64,000 bases of DNA. Origin: Prorocentrum cordatum. Lineage: Eukaryota; Sar; Dinophyceae; Prorocentrales; Prorocentraceae. The DNA lies in assembly GCA_963575745.1 (NCBI GenBank), contig CAUYUJ010014183.1, positions 1 through 64,000 on the forward strand. The letters run 5' to 3'. Below the pieces are notes generated by a model. That model searched no databases. It saw nothing but the letters and a program-made list of their open reading frames with translations, and was not told where the DNA came from. Position numbers and translations under genes: made by a program. This document shows positions 11,976-23,370 of the stretch, piece by piece. Numbering within the stretch: the first letter of the stretch is position 1; every line of letters starts with the position of its first letter.

Positions 11976-12880
11976 AAACACAGCATTGTTGCATTCGGAT
12001 TGTGAACATGCTGTGTTTTTATATGTTTTTGCGTCGAAGCATGGGAAAATCATTGAAAACATGTAATTTGTTTAATTTTTAACGATTTCCGATTTTTTTC
12101 TTTTGTCCCCTGGTTCACTTCCAGGAAAGCACTCTAAGGAAATCAATTTGTAATCCTCCACAAAAAGGAATCCCTTTGTATTCCTCCACCAAAAGGAATC
12201 CCTTTGTAATCCTCCACAAAAGGGGTCTTTTTGTAATCCTCTACAAAAAGAATCCTTTTGTAATCCGCCACAAAAGGAAACAATTTGTAATTCACCATGA
12301 AAAGAATTCCCTTTGAATTACCAGCAAAAGAACTTAATTTAAAATGTGCTACAACAGGAATCGTTCTGCATTCCACTCTTTTGAGCAATCCCTTTAAAGA
12401 TGACGAGAAGCATAATCATCAGGAAAGCAAGCACATCAGAAGTAATAAACCAAAAACCGAGGTGGTACACACACACGGTCTTATCAACCTTACCCGTGGA
12501 GTTGATAAAACAGCGTGTGCGTACCACCTCGTTTTGCTGCGTTGCATCGCCATCACCAGCATCATCATCCTTGTAATCAATTTGTAATCCGCCACAAAAG
12601 AAATCCATTTCAAATCCGCCACAAAAGGAATCAACTTGAAACCCGCCACAAACACAATTGATTTGTAATTCGCCACAAAAGGGATCTATTTGCAATCCGA
12701 CACACAAGGAATCGCTGTATATTTTGCCACAAAAGGAATCAATTCGTAATCCGCCACAAAAGAAAACCTTCTGTAGGGAGGGGGTGTAAATGGTGGGTCA
12801 ATCGCTACTAGGATTCTATGAGAGGTGGATCCATCTCTCATCGGATTCGATTAGAGGTGGACATATCCGGAATGCCGAAA
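11976..12880. repeat. ~0.9-kb duplicated segment, copy A
   Basis: From CATTGTTGCATTCGGATTGT through CCCCTGGTTCACTTCCAGG, CACAAAAG units, the hairpin and the second CACAAAAG run, this matches 15075-15980 closely. No protein-coding pattern is visible. Confidence 0.88.
12458..12531. other. 29-nt-arm inverted repeat (hairpin) A
   Basis: The left arm 12458-12486 starts CGAGGTGGTACACACAC. The right arm 12503-12531 ends GCGTACCACCTCG and is its near-perfect reverse complement across a 16-nt loop containing TTACCCGTGGA. Confidence 0.85.
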
Positions 12881-14050
12881 CCATATGAAGGAGGAGGATC
12901 TAATAATCTGGACATATCTGGAATGCCGAACCTCTAATTATATTATATTAGAGGTGGATCCATCTGTAATAGGATTTTGTTAGAGGTGAATCCATGTGTA
13001 GCAGGATTACATTAAAAAGTGGACCCATCTCTGTTAGGATTCCATTTGGAGCGGATGGATCTGTAATAGACTTTAAGTTGAGATGGGCCCATCTCTCATA
13101 GGATTCCATCAATTGTGGATCCAGCTGTAGTCGGATTCCATTAGAGATGGACCCATCTGTACCAGGATTCTAGTAGATGTGGATCCATCTGTAATAGGAT
13201 TCCATCAGAGGTGGACCCATATGTATCAGGATTCTGGTAGGATTGAATTGGGGGTGGACCCGTTTGTATTACGATCCTATTAGAGGTAGATCCATATGTA
13301 AAAGTATTCTATTAGAAATGGATTCATGTCATGTAGGACCCCATCAGAGGTAGGTGGGCCCATCCCTAATAGGATTCTCTCAGAGGTGGACCCATATCTA
13401 ATATGATTATATTAGAGGTGGGCCCATCTGTCATAGGGTTCTGTTAGAGATGGATCCATCCGCACTAGGATTCCATTAGATCCATCTCTAATCAGATACT
13501 ACTAGAGGTGGGCCCATCCTTAACAGGATCCCATTCGAGGTGGATCCATTTGTCACAGGATTCTGTTAGAGGTGGACCAATCTCTAATAGCATGCCATTG
13601 GGGATGGAATCATCCTATTAGGATTCTATTAGAAGTGGGTCCATATGCAATTGGAGCCCATTATAGGTGTATCCATGTCTAATTTGATTTTATCAGAGGT
13701 GGACCCATCGCTAATATAATAATATTCGAGGTGGGCGCATATGTGATGGGGTTCTATCAGACGTGGGTTCATTTCTAAAAGGATTCGATTAGAGGTGGGT
13801 CCATCCGCACCAGGAACCATTCGAGGTGGATCCATCTCTGATGTGATGCCACTAGTTGTGGACCCATCTCTAATGGGATTATATTAGAGGCGGATCCATA
13901 TGTCATAAGATTATATTTAAGGTGGTGCCATCTGTAATGGGATCTTATCAGGGGTGGATCCATTCCTAATCGGATTCTATGGAAGGTGGATCCATATGTA
14001 ATAGGATTCTCCCGGAAGTGAATCCATCTGTAGTACGATTATATGAGAGG
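12800..14050. repeat. ~33-bp GGATCCATC minisatellite
   Basis: Roughly 35-40 degenerate units of the type GAGGTGGATCCATCTCTAAT with AGGATTCTATTA. Spacing is near 33 bp with frequent indels. Minus-strand frames read MDPP-type repeats only. Confidence 0.88.
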
Positions 14051-14763
14051 TGGGTGTCTTTTGTGATGACGATGATGATGATGACGAGCATGTGTTTCAA
14101 GATGCTGCTGACGATGATGATGATGACGAGCATGTGTTTCAAGATGTTGCTGATGATGATGGCGATGACGAGCATGTGTTTCAATGCGCTGCTGATGACG
14201 ATGGTGATGACGAGCATGTGTTTCAAGGTGCTGCTGATGACGATGGTGTTGACGAGCATGTGTTTCAAGATGCTGCTGATGACGACGGTGCTGACCAGCA
14301 TGTGTTTCAAGATGCTGCTGATGACGATGATGCTGATGATGACGAGTATGCGTCTCAAGATGCTGCCCATGACGATGGCAACGACGAGCATGTGTTTCAA
14401 GATGCTGCTGATGACGATCATGACGATGAGTATGCGTTTCAAGATTCTGCTGATGACGATGGTGATGACGAGCATGCGTTTCAAGATGTTGCTGATGATG
14501 ATGGTGATATCGAGATGCGTGGGGGGCAATGCGTTGTCATAACGAGTTCCACAGAGCATAATCGAGTGGGAAGCACAGCCCACCAGACTAAAGTTATCCT
14601 CTCTTTACCCTTCTTCCTCCTCCTCCTCCCCCGCCTCCACCTCCGCCTCTTCCTCCTCACCCCTCTTACTTCCAGTGGGCGAGCGCCGAAGCGCGTTCCA
14701 GAGAGATTAATGAGCCTTAATATCTCGATTCTCTGGCCTCCGGAGGCCCGAAACAAACATTAG
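14050..14763 (+). repeat. 42-bp repeat array in a 237-codon acidic open frame
   Basis: About ten units of 42 bp, to about 14520, encode DEHVFQDAADDDGD with few changes (for example DEYAFQDSADDD). The frame opens with ATG at 14050 and stays open to a stop at 14763, but the last third has no repeat and loses the acidic pattern. Substitutions partly keep residues (Val/Ala, Asp/Gly/His). The neighbours are non-coding satellites and I see no domain, so I treat it as a coding-compatible minisatellite and not a proven gene. Confidence 0.45.
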
Positions 14764-14769
14764 CGGATT

Positions 14770-15012
14770 GCAAATTGATTTCTTTTGTTGTTGAATTACA
14801 AAAAGGAATCCTTTTGTGTTGAACTACACATTGTTTTATTTTGTGGCAGATTACAAAAGGATTCCTTTTGTGAAGAATTACAAAAAAACTTCTTTTGTGG
14901 AGGATCACATGATGATTCCTTTTTGTGGCGAATTACTGAAGGGAATCCTTCTGTGGTGAATTGCACAAGGATCTCTTTTGTGGAGGATTACAAAGGGATT
15001 CCCTTATATATA
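14770..15012. repeat. CACAAAAGG-type units, inverted orientation
   Basis: Units such as GAATTACAAAAAGGAATCCT and TTTTGTGGAGGATTACAAAG run opposite to the CACAAAAG units at 12140-12300 and 15240-15440. The block ends at a TATATATATA run near 15007. Confidence 0.75.
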
Positions 15013-15059
15013 TATAAAGAGGAGAAAAAAAACAAACAAACAAAAACAAAAACTTTGAG

Positions 15060-15980
15060 GCCGAAACCAAATGAAAACACAGCATTGTTGCATTCGGATT
15101 GTGAACATGCTGTGTTTTGATATGTTTTTGCGTCAAAGCATGGGGAATCATTGAAAACCTGTATTTGTTTTTTAAAAAATGTTAATGATTTTTTATTCTT
15201 TTCTTCTGTCCCCTGGTTCACTTCCAGGAAAGCACTCTAAGGAAATCAATTTGTAATCCTCCACAAAAGGAATCCCTCTGTATTCCTCCACCAAAAGGAA
15301 TCCCTTTGTAATCCTCCACAGAAGGGGTCCTTTTGTAATCCTCTACAAAAAGAATCCTTTTGTAATCCGCCACAAAAGGAAACAATTTGTAATTCACCAA
15401 GAAAAGAATTCCCTTTTAATTACCCACAAAAGAACTCAATTTAAAATGTGCTACAACAGGAATCGTTCTGCATTCCACTACTTTGAGCAATCCCTTTAAA
15501 GATGGCGAGAAGCATAATCATCAGGAAAGCAAGCACGTCAGAAGTAATAAACCAAAAACCGAGGTGGTACACACACGCGGTTTTATCAGCCTTACCCGTG
15601 GAGTTGATAAAACCGCGTGTGCGTACCACCTCGTTTTGCTGCGTTGCATCGCCATCGCCAGCATCATCATCCTTGTAATCAATTTGTAATCCGCCACAAA
15701 AGAAATCCATCTCAAATCCGCCACAAAAGGAATCAATTTGAAACCCGCCACAAACACACTTGATTTGTAATTCGCCACACAAGGGATCTATTTGTAATCC
15801 GACACAAAAGGAATCACTTAATATTTTGCAACAAAAGGGATCAATTCGTAATCCGCCACAAAAGAAAACCTTCTGTAGGGAGGGGGTGTAAAGGGTGTGT
15901 CGATCGCTACTAGGATTCTATGAGAGGTGGATCCATCTCTCATCGGATTCTATTAGAGGCGGAAATATCTGGAATGGGAT
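15060..15980. repeat. ~0.9-kb duplicated segment, copy B
   Basis: Second copy of 11976-12880, including CATTGTTGCATTCGGATTGT, CCCCTGGTTCACTTCCAGG, both CACAAAAG runs and the hairpin. Differences are scattered substitutions and small indels. Confidence 0.88.
15560..15633. other. 29-nt-arm inverted repeat (hairpin) B
   Basis: Arms 15560-15588 and 15605-15633 pair with a single mismatch (CGAGGTGGTAC.. against ..GCGTACCACCTCG). The 16-nt loop is GCCTTACCCGTGGAGT. Confidence 0.88.
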
Positions 15981-16190
15981 GATCTTAAAGGTGGATCCAT
16001 CGCTAATGGGACCCCACTAGAGGTGGATCCATCTCATATAGGATTCCATTACATGTGAATCCATGTCTAATCGGATCCCATTATAGCTGGACCCATCTCT
16101 AATAATATTCTATTAGAGGTGGATCCATCTGTAAAAGGATTTTGTTATAGGTGAATACATGTGTAGCAGGATTATATTAAAAAGCGGACC
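15900..16190. repeat. ~33-bp GGATCCATC minisatellite, second block
   Basis: Same family as 12800-14050, following copy B of the duplicated segment. Confidence 0.8.
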
Positions 16191-16195
16191 CTAAA

Positions 16196-16445
16196 TTCCC
16201 AAGCACCTCGTTGTGCTTCTGCCCACCCCACCGCGCATCACCGTCGCCGTCTACGAGAGACAAGGCATCTCTGAGATACTTCAGCGGGTTGCCAGACTGG
16301 GTCGCCCATGCAGCCGTAGGCTGCCCCTTGGGAATCGCGATTCAAAGATAAACTCTTCCTGATCCTCGAAGAGTACAACACCCTAAACCCGGGGACCTTT
16401 CGTCCTCTGGTGGGGTTCCTACTTCTCCGACACGTAAAAACACGT
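16196..16445. other. Unique-looking 250-bp segment
   Basis: A short unique stretch between satellites. The plus frame from 16196 has about 40 codons of mixed, protein-like composition (ITVAVYERQGISEILQRVAR) before a stop. I do not recognise it, and it may be a stray exon fragment. Confidence 0.25.
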
Positions 16446-16469
16446 GTGGGCCGCTCTACGCGCCTCTGG

Positions 16470-16830
16470 GCGCTCTTGGGAACGCCTGGGAGCGCCTGGG
16501 GGCGTCTGGGAGCGCCTGGGAGCGCCTAGGAGCGCCTGGGAGCGCCTGGGAGCGCGCCGGGAGCGCCTGGGAGCGCCTGGGAGCGCTTGGGAGCGCCGGG
16601 GAGCGCCGCGGAGCTCCTGGGAGCGCGTGGGAGCGCCGGGCAGCGCCTGGGAGCGCTTGGGAGCGCTTCGGAGCGCCGGGGAGCGCCTGGGAGCGCCTGG
16701 GAGCGCCGGGGAGCGCCGGGGAGCGCCTGGGAACGCCGGGGAGCGCCTGGGAGCGCCGTGGGGCGCCTGGGAGCGCCTGGGAGCGCCGGGGAGCGCCTGG
16801 GAGCGCTTGGGAGCGCTTCGGAGCGCCGGG

Positions 16831-16866
<36 letters not shown>

Positions 16867-16945
16867 CGGGGAGCGCCGGGCAGCGCTTGGGAGCGCCTGG
16901 GAGCGCGTGGGAGCGCCAGGGAGCGCCTGGGAGCGCTTGGAGCCA
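16470..16945. repeat. 10-bp GGGAGCGCCT array, forward orientation
   Basis: About 45 units of GGGAGCGCCT with GCCGG and GCTTG variants. A 10-bp period reads the same 10-residue peptide (WERLGAPGSA) in all three frames, so long frames here are artefacts. It ends at CCCTAAACCCTAAAAGG near 16970. Confidence 0.93.
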
Positions 16946-16999
16946 TTTTGGAATTTAGGGGCCAGCGGCCCTAAACCCTAAAAGGCTTTAGTTTGGGAG

Positions 17000-17400
17000 G
17001 TTGCCGGCCATGCGGCCGGGGGTGGGGAGATGTTGCAACTCCTGCTCCCTTCGCCAAGCTTGCTCGGGTCGGCTAACCGCCACCCCAATCAAGCTTGCCG
17101 AAGGGGGGGCAGCATTGCCTGGGCTGTCGGCCGCTGCGCTAAGTGAATCCCTAAACTGCAAGCCACGGACGGTGCATCGTCAGAAGCCCGTGGCGCCTGG
17201 CCGAGCGCTCAGCGAGCCTGCCCATTCCACGTACGTGGCACCGACGAAGCGGCGAGAGCCGCTGAGGAGGAATTCGCACGCCGCGCGCATGCATCCCCGT
17301 GGGTGTTCTTCTGAGAATAGAAAGAACCCTTAACCTCACACCCCAGCCAGTGGGTTCGCCACGATCGGTGCCATCCCCTGGGGCTCCTAACCTATGAAAA
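17000..17400. repeat. Duplicated segment (CTGCAAGCCACGG), copy 1
   Basis: From CCCTAAACTGCAAGCCACGG (about 17149) through GGAGGAATTCGCACGCCGCG to CCCCTGGGGCTCC, the sequence matches 21275-21530. It starts at a CCCTAAA motif in both places. The first 150 bp are shared less clearly. Confidence 0.8.
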
Positions 17401-17464
17401 TACAGCATGCGGCGCTCCCTGGGTGCTCCAAACCTATGAAATTACCGCATGCGGCGCTCCAAGC

Positions 17465-17538
17465 GCTTCCAAACGCTCTAGGCGCTCCCAAGGACTTTCC
17501 AAGCGCTCCCGGCACGCTCCCAAGCGCTCCCAGGCGTC

Positions 17539-17579
<41 letters not shown>

Positions 17580-18010
17580 TCAAGCGCCTCCCAAGCGCTC
17601 CACGGCGCCTCAGGCGCTCCCGGCACGCTCCCAGGCGCTCTCGGCACGCTCCACGCGCTCCCAGGCGCTCCCAGGCGCTCCCACGCGCTCCCAAGCGCTC
17701 CCAAGCGCTCCTGGGCGCTCCCGGCACGCACCCAGGCGCGTTCCCAGGCGCGTGCTGGCTGCGCTCCCAGGCGCTCCCAAGCGCTCCCAGCACGCCCCCA
17801 AGCGCTTCCCAGGCGCTCGCAGGCGCTCCCATGCGCTCCTGGCGCGCTCCCAGGCGCTCGCAGGCGCTCTCCAGCGTTCCCAGCGCTGCCACGACTCCGA
17901 AGCGCTCCTAAGCGCTCCCCTCTGAAGCACCCACAAGCGCTCCAAGGCGCCACGCGGCGCTCCCGCGCGCTCCCAAGCGTGCCCAGGCGGTTCCAGGCGG
18001 CACCAGGGGG
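17465..18010. repeat. 10-bp array, reverse orientation (AGGCGCTCCC)
   Basis: The reverse complement of the 16470-16945 repeat, with inserts such as GGCACGCTCCC. Frames on both strands are artefacts. Confidence 0.93.
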
Positions 18011-18059
18011 AAGCTCCAGGCGCTCTCCCAGCGCTGCCAGAGGGCCCCCCCAAGGAATC

Positions 18060-19110
18060 CCACGGGCTATGCCATGGAGGTGCTGCCGCAGCCATGCGCG
18101 CGCATCGTAGCGAGGGGGCGCCAGACCCACCCCCTCGCGCTCCCCCTCCCGCCTTCCGAAGCTCGGGCCGACAGCGTCTGCGTCGATGATTGCAATCGCT
18201 TCAGCGGGGGCGACCTCGAAGGCGAAACCCAAAGCCGCGGGCGAATGTAACTGCCGCGCGCGTCGCCGTCAGCGAGGAGCCCGACGGCGCAGCCACTCGC
18301 TCCAGGCCCACGGGAAACCATGGGATTCCCGCGCCAGCGCCTTCGCAGTGCTGCTGTCCAATGCCGAAGGCAAATGCCGGACCCCTGTGGAACTGCTGCG
18401 CCAGCGGCAGCCCACCGGCGAAGCTCCACGCCGAAGGTGCAACCGGCTGCCTCATCGACGAGGCGACCTGACGCGCCAGCGCCATGCACCCTGCGCGCGC
18501 GCACGCCGCGGGCGAATGCAACTGCCGTGCGCGTCGCCGTCAGCGAGGGGCCCGACGGCGCGACCACTCGCTTGAGGCGCAGGGGAACCCATAGTATTGT
18601 CACGCCAGCGCCCTTGCAGCGCTGCTTTCCAATGCCGACCCCGCCCCTGCGGATCTGCTGCGCCAGCGGCAGCCCAACGGCGAAGCTCCACGCCGAAGGC
18701 GCAAACGGCTACCTCATCGACGAGGCGAGCTGGCGCGCCAGCGCCATGCACCCTGCGCGCGTGCTCGCATGGGCGCGCATTGCCACGGCCGCGGCCGCGC
18801 GCGCGCCTCCCAGCATTCGCAGCCCAGTGTCGCAACCCAGTGCCGACAGCAAAAACGACAACACATGGGCATGCTGCGCCAGCGGCAGCCCAACGGCGAA
18901 GCTAATCGCCGCCATCGCCAACGGCTGCCTCTTCGACGGGACAACGAGCCGAAGCGCCGCCTACGCCACGCGCCCTGCGCGCGTGCTCACATGGATGCGC
19001 AGTGCCACGGCCGCGTCGGCGATCGCCTGCGCGCGCCACTTCGACAGCCCCCCTTGATAGGGGGGCTGGGGGGAGAAACCCTAAACCCTGAAAGGCTTCA
19101 CTCTGGGTGG
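18060..19110. repeat. ~1-kb segmental duplication, copy 1
   Basis: ATGGAGGTGCTGCCGCAGCC through AGCGCCACTTCGACAGCCCC and the following CCCTAAACCC matches 22590-23370 over most of its length. Copy 1 holds an extra internal duplication: the TGCGCCAGCGGCAGCCCA core appears at about 18400, 18660 and 18870. A third fragment is at about 22285-22350. Frames are open but show no domain. Confidence 0.85.
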
Positions 19111-19218
19111 TCTGGGGCGGGAGTGCGACTAACCGTGGCGCGCGCGGCTTGGGCAGCGATCCCCCCAAACAACCTTGATGCGGGGGGGGTCGCAGCCAGC
19201 GCGCTTGCGCCAATGCAG

Positions 19219-19260
19219 GCCCTAAACCCTAAACCCTAAACCCTAAACCCTAAACCCTCA
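19219..19260. repeat. Interstitial telomeric tract (CCCTAAA)n
   Basis: Five consecutive CCCTAAA units and a partial one. This is the longest pure tract here; a second at 23478-23514 is interrupted by one CCCTAAG. Shorter ones sit at about 16970, 17149, 19080, 19788, 21157, 21268, 23332 and 63152. Confidence 0.93.
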
Positions 19261-19439
19261 AGACGAAAAACACCACGTATTGAGCAAGCTCGAATGGTGC
19301 CATTGCGAAAAACAGTGAATCGATACCATGCCAAACGATGTAAGCGAGCCCGGCGCAAGCTTGCGCGAGCGCCAGATGGGCGCGCCGAAGCATATCCGAC
19401 GCTCCGAGCGAGCCAGCGCGAGCGGAAGCGGCTCCGGAA

Positions 19440-19610
19440 CGGCACGACAAGCATTCCGTGCAAGCTGGCACGAGCGGGAGCAGCTCCGGAGCGGCCCGAC
19501 AGGCATCCCGTGCGAGCCGGCACGAGCAGGAGCGGCTCCGGGCGGCCTGGCAAGCATTCCGTGCGAGCCTGCAGGAAGCGCCGTCGGGGTGGCCCGACAA
19601 GCGCTCCGCG
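19440..19610. repeat. ~54-bp tandem repeat, 3 copies
   Basis: GACAAGCATTCCGTGCAAGC and CACGAGCGGGAGC recur at about 19446, 19499 and 19550 with substitutions. No gene is recognised in the surrounding 19260-19790. Confidence 0.75.
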
Positions 19611-19787
19611 CAAGCCGTCGCGACGCGACTCTGTTGCGTTGTACGAGGGATCGCGGCATCGGCAAGCCCGAAATCGCCGTCGCGATGCGAATCCCACGCG
19701 TTTGACGAAGGATCGTAGCCAAGCCGACTGGCGGGGGCCAATTGGTACCGCCGCGAGGTCCGCAGACGCTAATACGTTGTGTAAACC

Positions 19788-19970
19788 CTAAACTGCAGGC
19801 GCGGACCTGGGGGCGCGCACCGCCACGCCTGTAAGGATCTGCTAGTGAGAGCGAGCTGCAAGTCGAGCTCACCGCGACCATAGGCCTGCCGGCCCGAGGC
19901 GGTGCTTCGCTTGCAAAATGATAACCCCTAACCCTCGGCCGGATGCTCGCGGATACCGCTCGGCTTCTCC
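19788..19970. repeat. Module M (CTGCAGGCGCGGACC), intact copy 1
   Basis: Starts CCCTAAACTGCAGGCGCGG, contains CCGCGACCATAGGCCTGCCG (the TA at 19881-19882) and ends GATAACCCCTAACCCTCGG just before the AGAGCTCT array. A second intact copy is 63152-63335. The copy at 23507-25981 is split by the foldback element at this TA. Confidence 0.9.
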
Positions 19971-20447
19971 CCCAGAGCTCTCCCCCAGAGCTCTCCCCCA
20001 GAGCTCTCCCCCAGAGCTCTCCCCAGAGCTCCCCCCCAGAGCTCTCCCCCAGAGCTCTCCCCCAGAGCTCTCCCCCAGAGCTCTCCCCCAGAGCTCTCCC
20101 CCAGAGCTCTCCCCCAGAGCTCTCCCCCAGAGCTCTCCCCCAGAGCTCCCCCCCTCTCCCCCAGAGCTCTCCCCCAGAGCTCTCCCCCAGAGCTCTCCCC
20201 CAGAGCTCTCCCCCAGAGCTCTCCCCCAGAGCTCTCCCCCAGAGCTCTCCCCCAGAGCTCTCCCCCAGAGCTCTCCCCCAGAGCTCTCCCCCAGAGCTCT
20301 CCCCCAGAGCTCTCCCCCTCTCCCCCAGAGCTCTCCCCCAGAGCTCTCCCCCAGAGCTCTCCCCCAGAGCTCTCCCCCAGAGCTCTCCCCCAGAGCTCTC
20401 CCCCAGAGCTCTCCCCCAGAGCTCTCCCCCAGAGCTCTCCCCAGGCG
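19968..20447. repeat. 13-bp AGAGCTCTCCCCC array
   Basis: About 36 units of AGAGCTCTCCCCC, each holding the palindrome AGAGCTCT. The reverse-complement array is at 61798-62046 and a forward one at 63340-63650. Ser/Pro/Leu frames are artefacts. Confidence 0.95.
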
Positions 20448-21010
20448 CGCCCCTGGATCGAGCCTGCTATGCGGATCTTCACGGCCCCCTCCACAATCCT
20501 ATGCAAAACATAGTATAAACTGACCATGCGTGTTCCCAGGCGCGCCCCTGGATCGAGCCTGCTATGCGGATCTTCACGGCCCCCTCCACAATCCTATGCA
20601 AAACATATATAAACTGATCATGCGTGCTCCCAGGCGCGCCCCTGGATCGAGCCTGCTATGGTGATCTTTACGTCCCGCTATGTAAACAATCCTATGCAAA
20701 ACATAGTATAAACTGATCATGCGTGTTCCCAGGCGCGCCCCTGGATCGAGCCTGCTATGCGGATCTTTACGGCCCCCTCCACAATCCTATGCAAAACATA
20801 ATATAAACTGATCATGCGTGCTCCCAGGCGCGCCCCTGGATCGAGCCTGCTATGGGGATCTTTACGTCCCGCTATGTAAACCATCACAATCCTATGCAAA
20901 AAAAATTATAAACTGATCATGCGTGCTCCCAGGCGCGCCCCTTGATCGAGCCTGCTATGGGGATCTTTACGTCCCGCTACGTAAACCACCACAATCCTAT
21001 GCAAAGCACG
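20440..21010. repeat. ~97-bp tandem repeat, 6 copies
   Basis: GGCGCGCCCCTGGATCGAGC starts at 20444, 20539, 20633, 20732 and 20827, and with one change at 20932. Units end CCTATGCAAAACATAGTATA and CTGATCATGCGTG. Alternate units differ (CGGATCTTCACGGCC against TTTACGTCCCGCTATG), hinting at a two-unit higher order. A lone related piece follows the inverted array at about 62046-62100. Confidence 0.92.
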
Positions 21011-21274
21011 TTGAGGTCGGGCGAACCCTCGAGTGCGCTCGACCCGACCCGACCCGCTTGTTACGGTTCACGCGTGTTTCTGGGACGCACATCACTCACT
21101 CAGGCTGACGCCAGCACTCCTTCCCCCCTTGATAGGGGGGAGCGTGGGGGGTAGATCCCTAAACCCTAAAAGCAATGACTCTGGGTGGATGGGGTGGGAC
21201 AGAACGCATCCATCCATCCCCCCCTACCTCCTGAGGAGGGGGGGATAGGATGGTTCTGCGCAGAAACCCTAAAC
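21011..21274. other. Short spacer with telomeric motifs
   Basis: No gene seen. It holds the CGACCCGACCCGACCCG repeat near 21040, then two CCCTAAA pairs separated by a segment rich in CATCCATCC and CCCCC. Confidence 0.6.
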
Positions 21275-21530
21275 CCTAAACTGCAAGCCACGGGCGGTGC
21301 AACGTCCGTAGCCCGTGGCGCCTGGCCGAGCGCTCAGCGAGCCTGCCCATACAGCGTGCGCCGCACCGACGAAGCGGCGATAGCCGCTGAGGAGGAATTC
21401 GCACGCCGCGCGGTGCATCCCCGTGGTGTTCTCCCAAGAAAAAGGAACCCCTAACCCTCAGCCCTAGCCTGCGGCTTCCCTGCGGCGGCCTACATCCCCT
21501 GGGGCTCCAAACCTATGAAAATACAGCATG
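21275..21530. repeat. Duplicated segment (CTGCAAGCCACGG), copy 2
   Basis: Counterpart of 17149-17400, from CCCTAAACTGCAAGCCACGG to CCCCTGGGGCTCCAAACC. Confidence 0.8.
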
Positions 21531-21599
21531 CGGCGCCCTTTCGGCCGTCCGTGGGGCCGCAAACCATATGTAAATACAACATGCGGCGCCCTTTCGGCT

Positions 21600-22270
21600 G
21601 GCGCACGTCCCAGGCGCTCCCAAGCGCTCCCAGGCGCTGCCAAGCGCTCCCAGAAGCGCTCCCAAGCAATCCCAAGCGCCCCCAAGCGCTCCCAGGCGCT
21701 CCCCGGCGCTCCCAAGCGTTCCCAAACGCTCCCAGGCGCTCCCGGCACGCTCCCAGGAGCTCCCGGCACGCTCCCAAACGCTTTCGGCACGCTCCCAAGC
21801 GCTCCCAGGCGCATGGCGCTCCCAGGCGCTCCCAAGCGCTCCCGGCACGCTCCCAGGCGCTCCCTGGCGCTCCCAGCATGCTCTCAGGCGCTCCCAGGCG
21901 CTCCCAAGCGCTCCCAAGCGCTTTCAGGTACTCCCAAGCGCTCCCGGCACGCTCCCAGGCGCTCCCAACATGCTCAGGCGCTCCCTGCGCGCTCCCAAGC
22001 GCTCCTTGGCGCTTCCGAGCGCTCCGGCGCGCTCCCAAGCACTCCCAGGCGCTCCGGCACGCTCCCAGGCGCTCCCGGCACGCTCCCAGCACGCTCCCAA
22101 GCGCTCCCAGGCGTTCCCATGCGCTCCCAGGCGCTCCCAAGCTCCCACAAGTGCTCCCAAGCGCTCCCTGGCGCTCCCAAGCGCGTTTAAGCAGTCCAAG
22201 CGGTCCCATGGCGCTCCCAAGCGTTTCCATGCATTCGCAAGCGCTCGGCAGCGCTCCCTGGCGGTACTTC
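21600..22270. repeat. 10-bp array (AGGCGCTCCC), third block
   Basis: Same orientation as 17465-18010. It lies between the second CTGCAAGCCACGG segment and the second 1-kb segment, so the order seen at 17.1-19.2 kb is repeated here. Confidence 0.92.
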
Positions 22271-22589
22271 CCGGCGCTCCCCCGCCATGCAGGTGCTGCC
22301 GCAGCCATACGCGCGCATCGTATCGAGGGGGTGCCAGACCCACCCCTTCGCGCTCCCCCTCCAGCCATGCGAAATTCGCGCCGAAGGCGGCTGCGTCGAC
22401 AATGCAATCGCTGCAGCGGGGGCGACGCCAACGGTCAAGCCCAACGGGCAATTCACGGCTCGCACTCGCGGTGCACTCTGCGTGTCCTGTCGCGCTCCCA
22501 GACGCTCCCACGTACTTCCATCCTGGGGAAAGGTCGAGGCGCTCCCCCAGCGCTCCCAGAGAGCTCCCCCGAGGCATTCCAGAGGGTCT

Positions 22590-23370
22590 GCCATGGACGT
22601 GCTGCCGCAGCCATGCGCGCGCATCGTAGCGAGGGGGTGCCAGACCCACCCCCTCGCGCTCCTCCTCCCGCCTTCCGAAGCTCGCGCCGACAGCGTCTGC
22701 GTCGATGACTGCAATCGCTTCAGCGGGGGCGGCCTCAAAGGCGACGCCCAAAGCCGCGGGCGAATGCAACTGCCGTGCGCGTCGCCGTCAGCGAGGAGCC
22801 CAACGGCGCGGCCACTCGCTCGAGGCCCACGGGAACCCATGGGATTGCCACGGCAGCGCCCTCGCAGTGCTGCTTTCCTACGCCGAAGGCAAATGCCAAA
22901 CCCCTGTGGATCTGCTGCGCCAGCGGCAGCCCAACGGCGAAGCCCCCTGCCGAAGGCGCAAACGGCTGCCTCATCGACGAGGCGAGCTGGCGCGCCAGCG
23001 CCATGCACCCTGCGCGCGTGTTCGCATGGGCGCGCATTGCCACGGCCGCGGCCGCGCGCGCTTCCCAGCATTCGCAGCCCAGTGTCACAACCCAGTGCCG
23101 ACAGCAAAAGCGACAACACATGGGCATGCTGCGCCAGCGGCAGCCCAACGGCGAAGCTAATCGCCGCCATCGCCAACGGCTGCCTCTTCGACGGGACAAC
23201 GAGCCGAAGCGCCGCCTACGCCACGCGCCCTGCGCGCGTGCTCACATGGATGCGCAGTGCCACGGCCGCGTCGGCGATCGCCTGCGCGCGCCACTTCGAC
23301 AGCCCCCCGAGATAGGGGGGTTGGGGGGAGAAACCCTAAACCCTAAAAGGCTTCACTCTGGGTGGTCTGG
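22590..23370. repeat. ~0.8-kb segmental duplication, copy 2
   Basis: Counterpart of 18060-19110 without the internal duplication. It ends at AGATAGGGGGGTTGGGGGG and CCCTAAACCCTAAAAGG, as copy 1 does. Confidence 0.85.
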
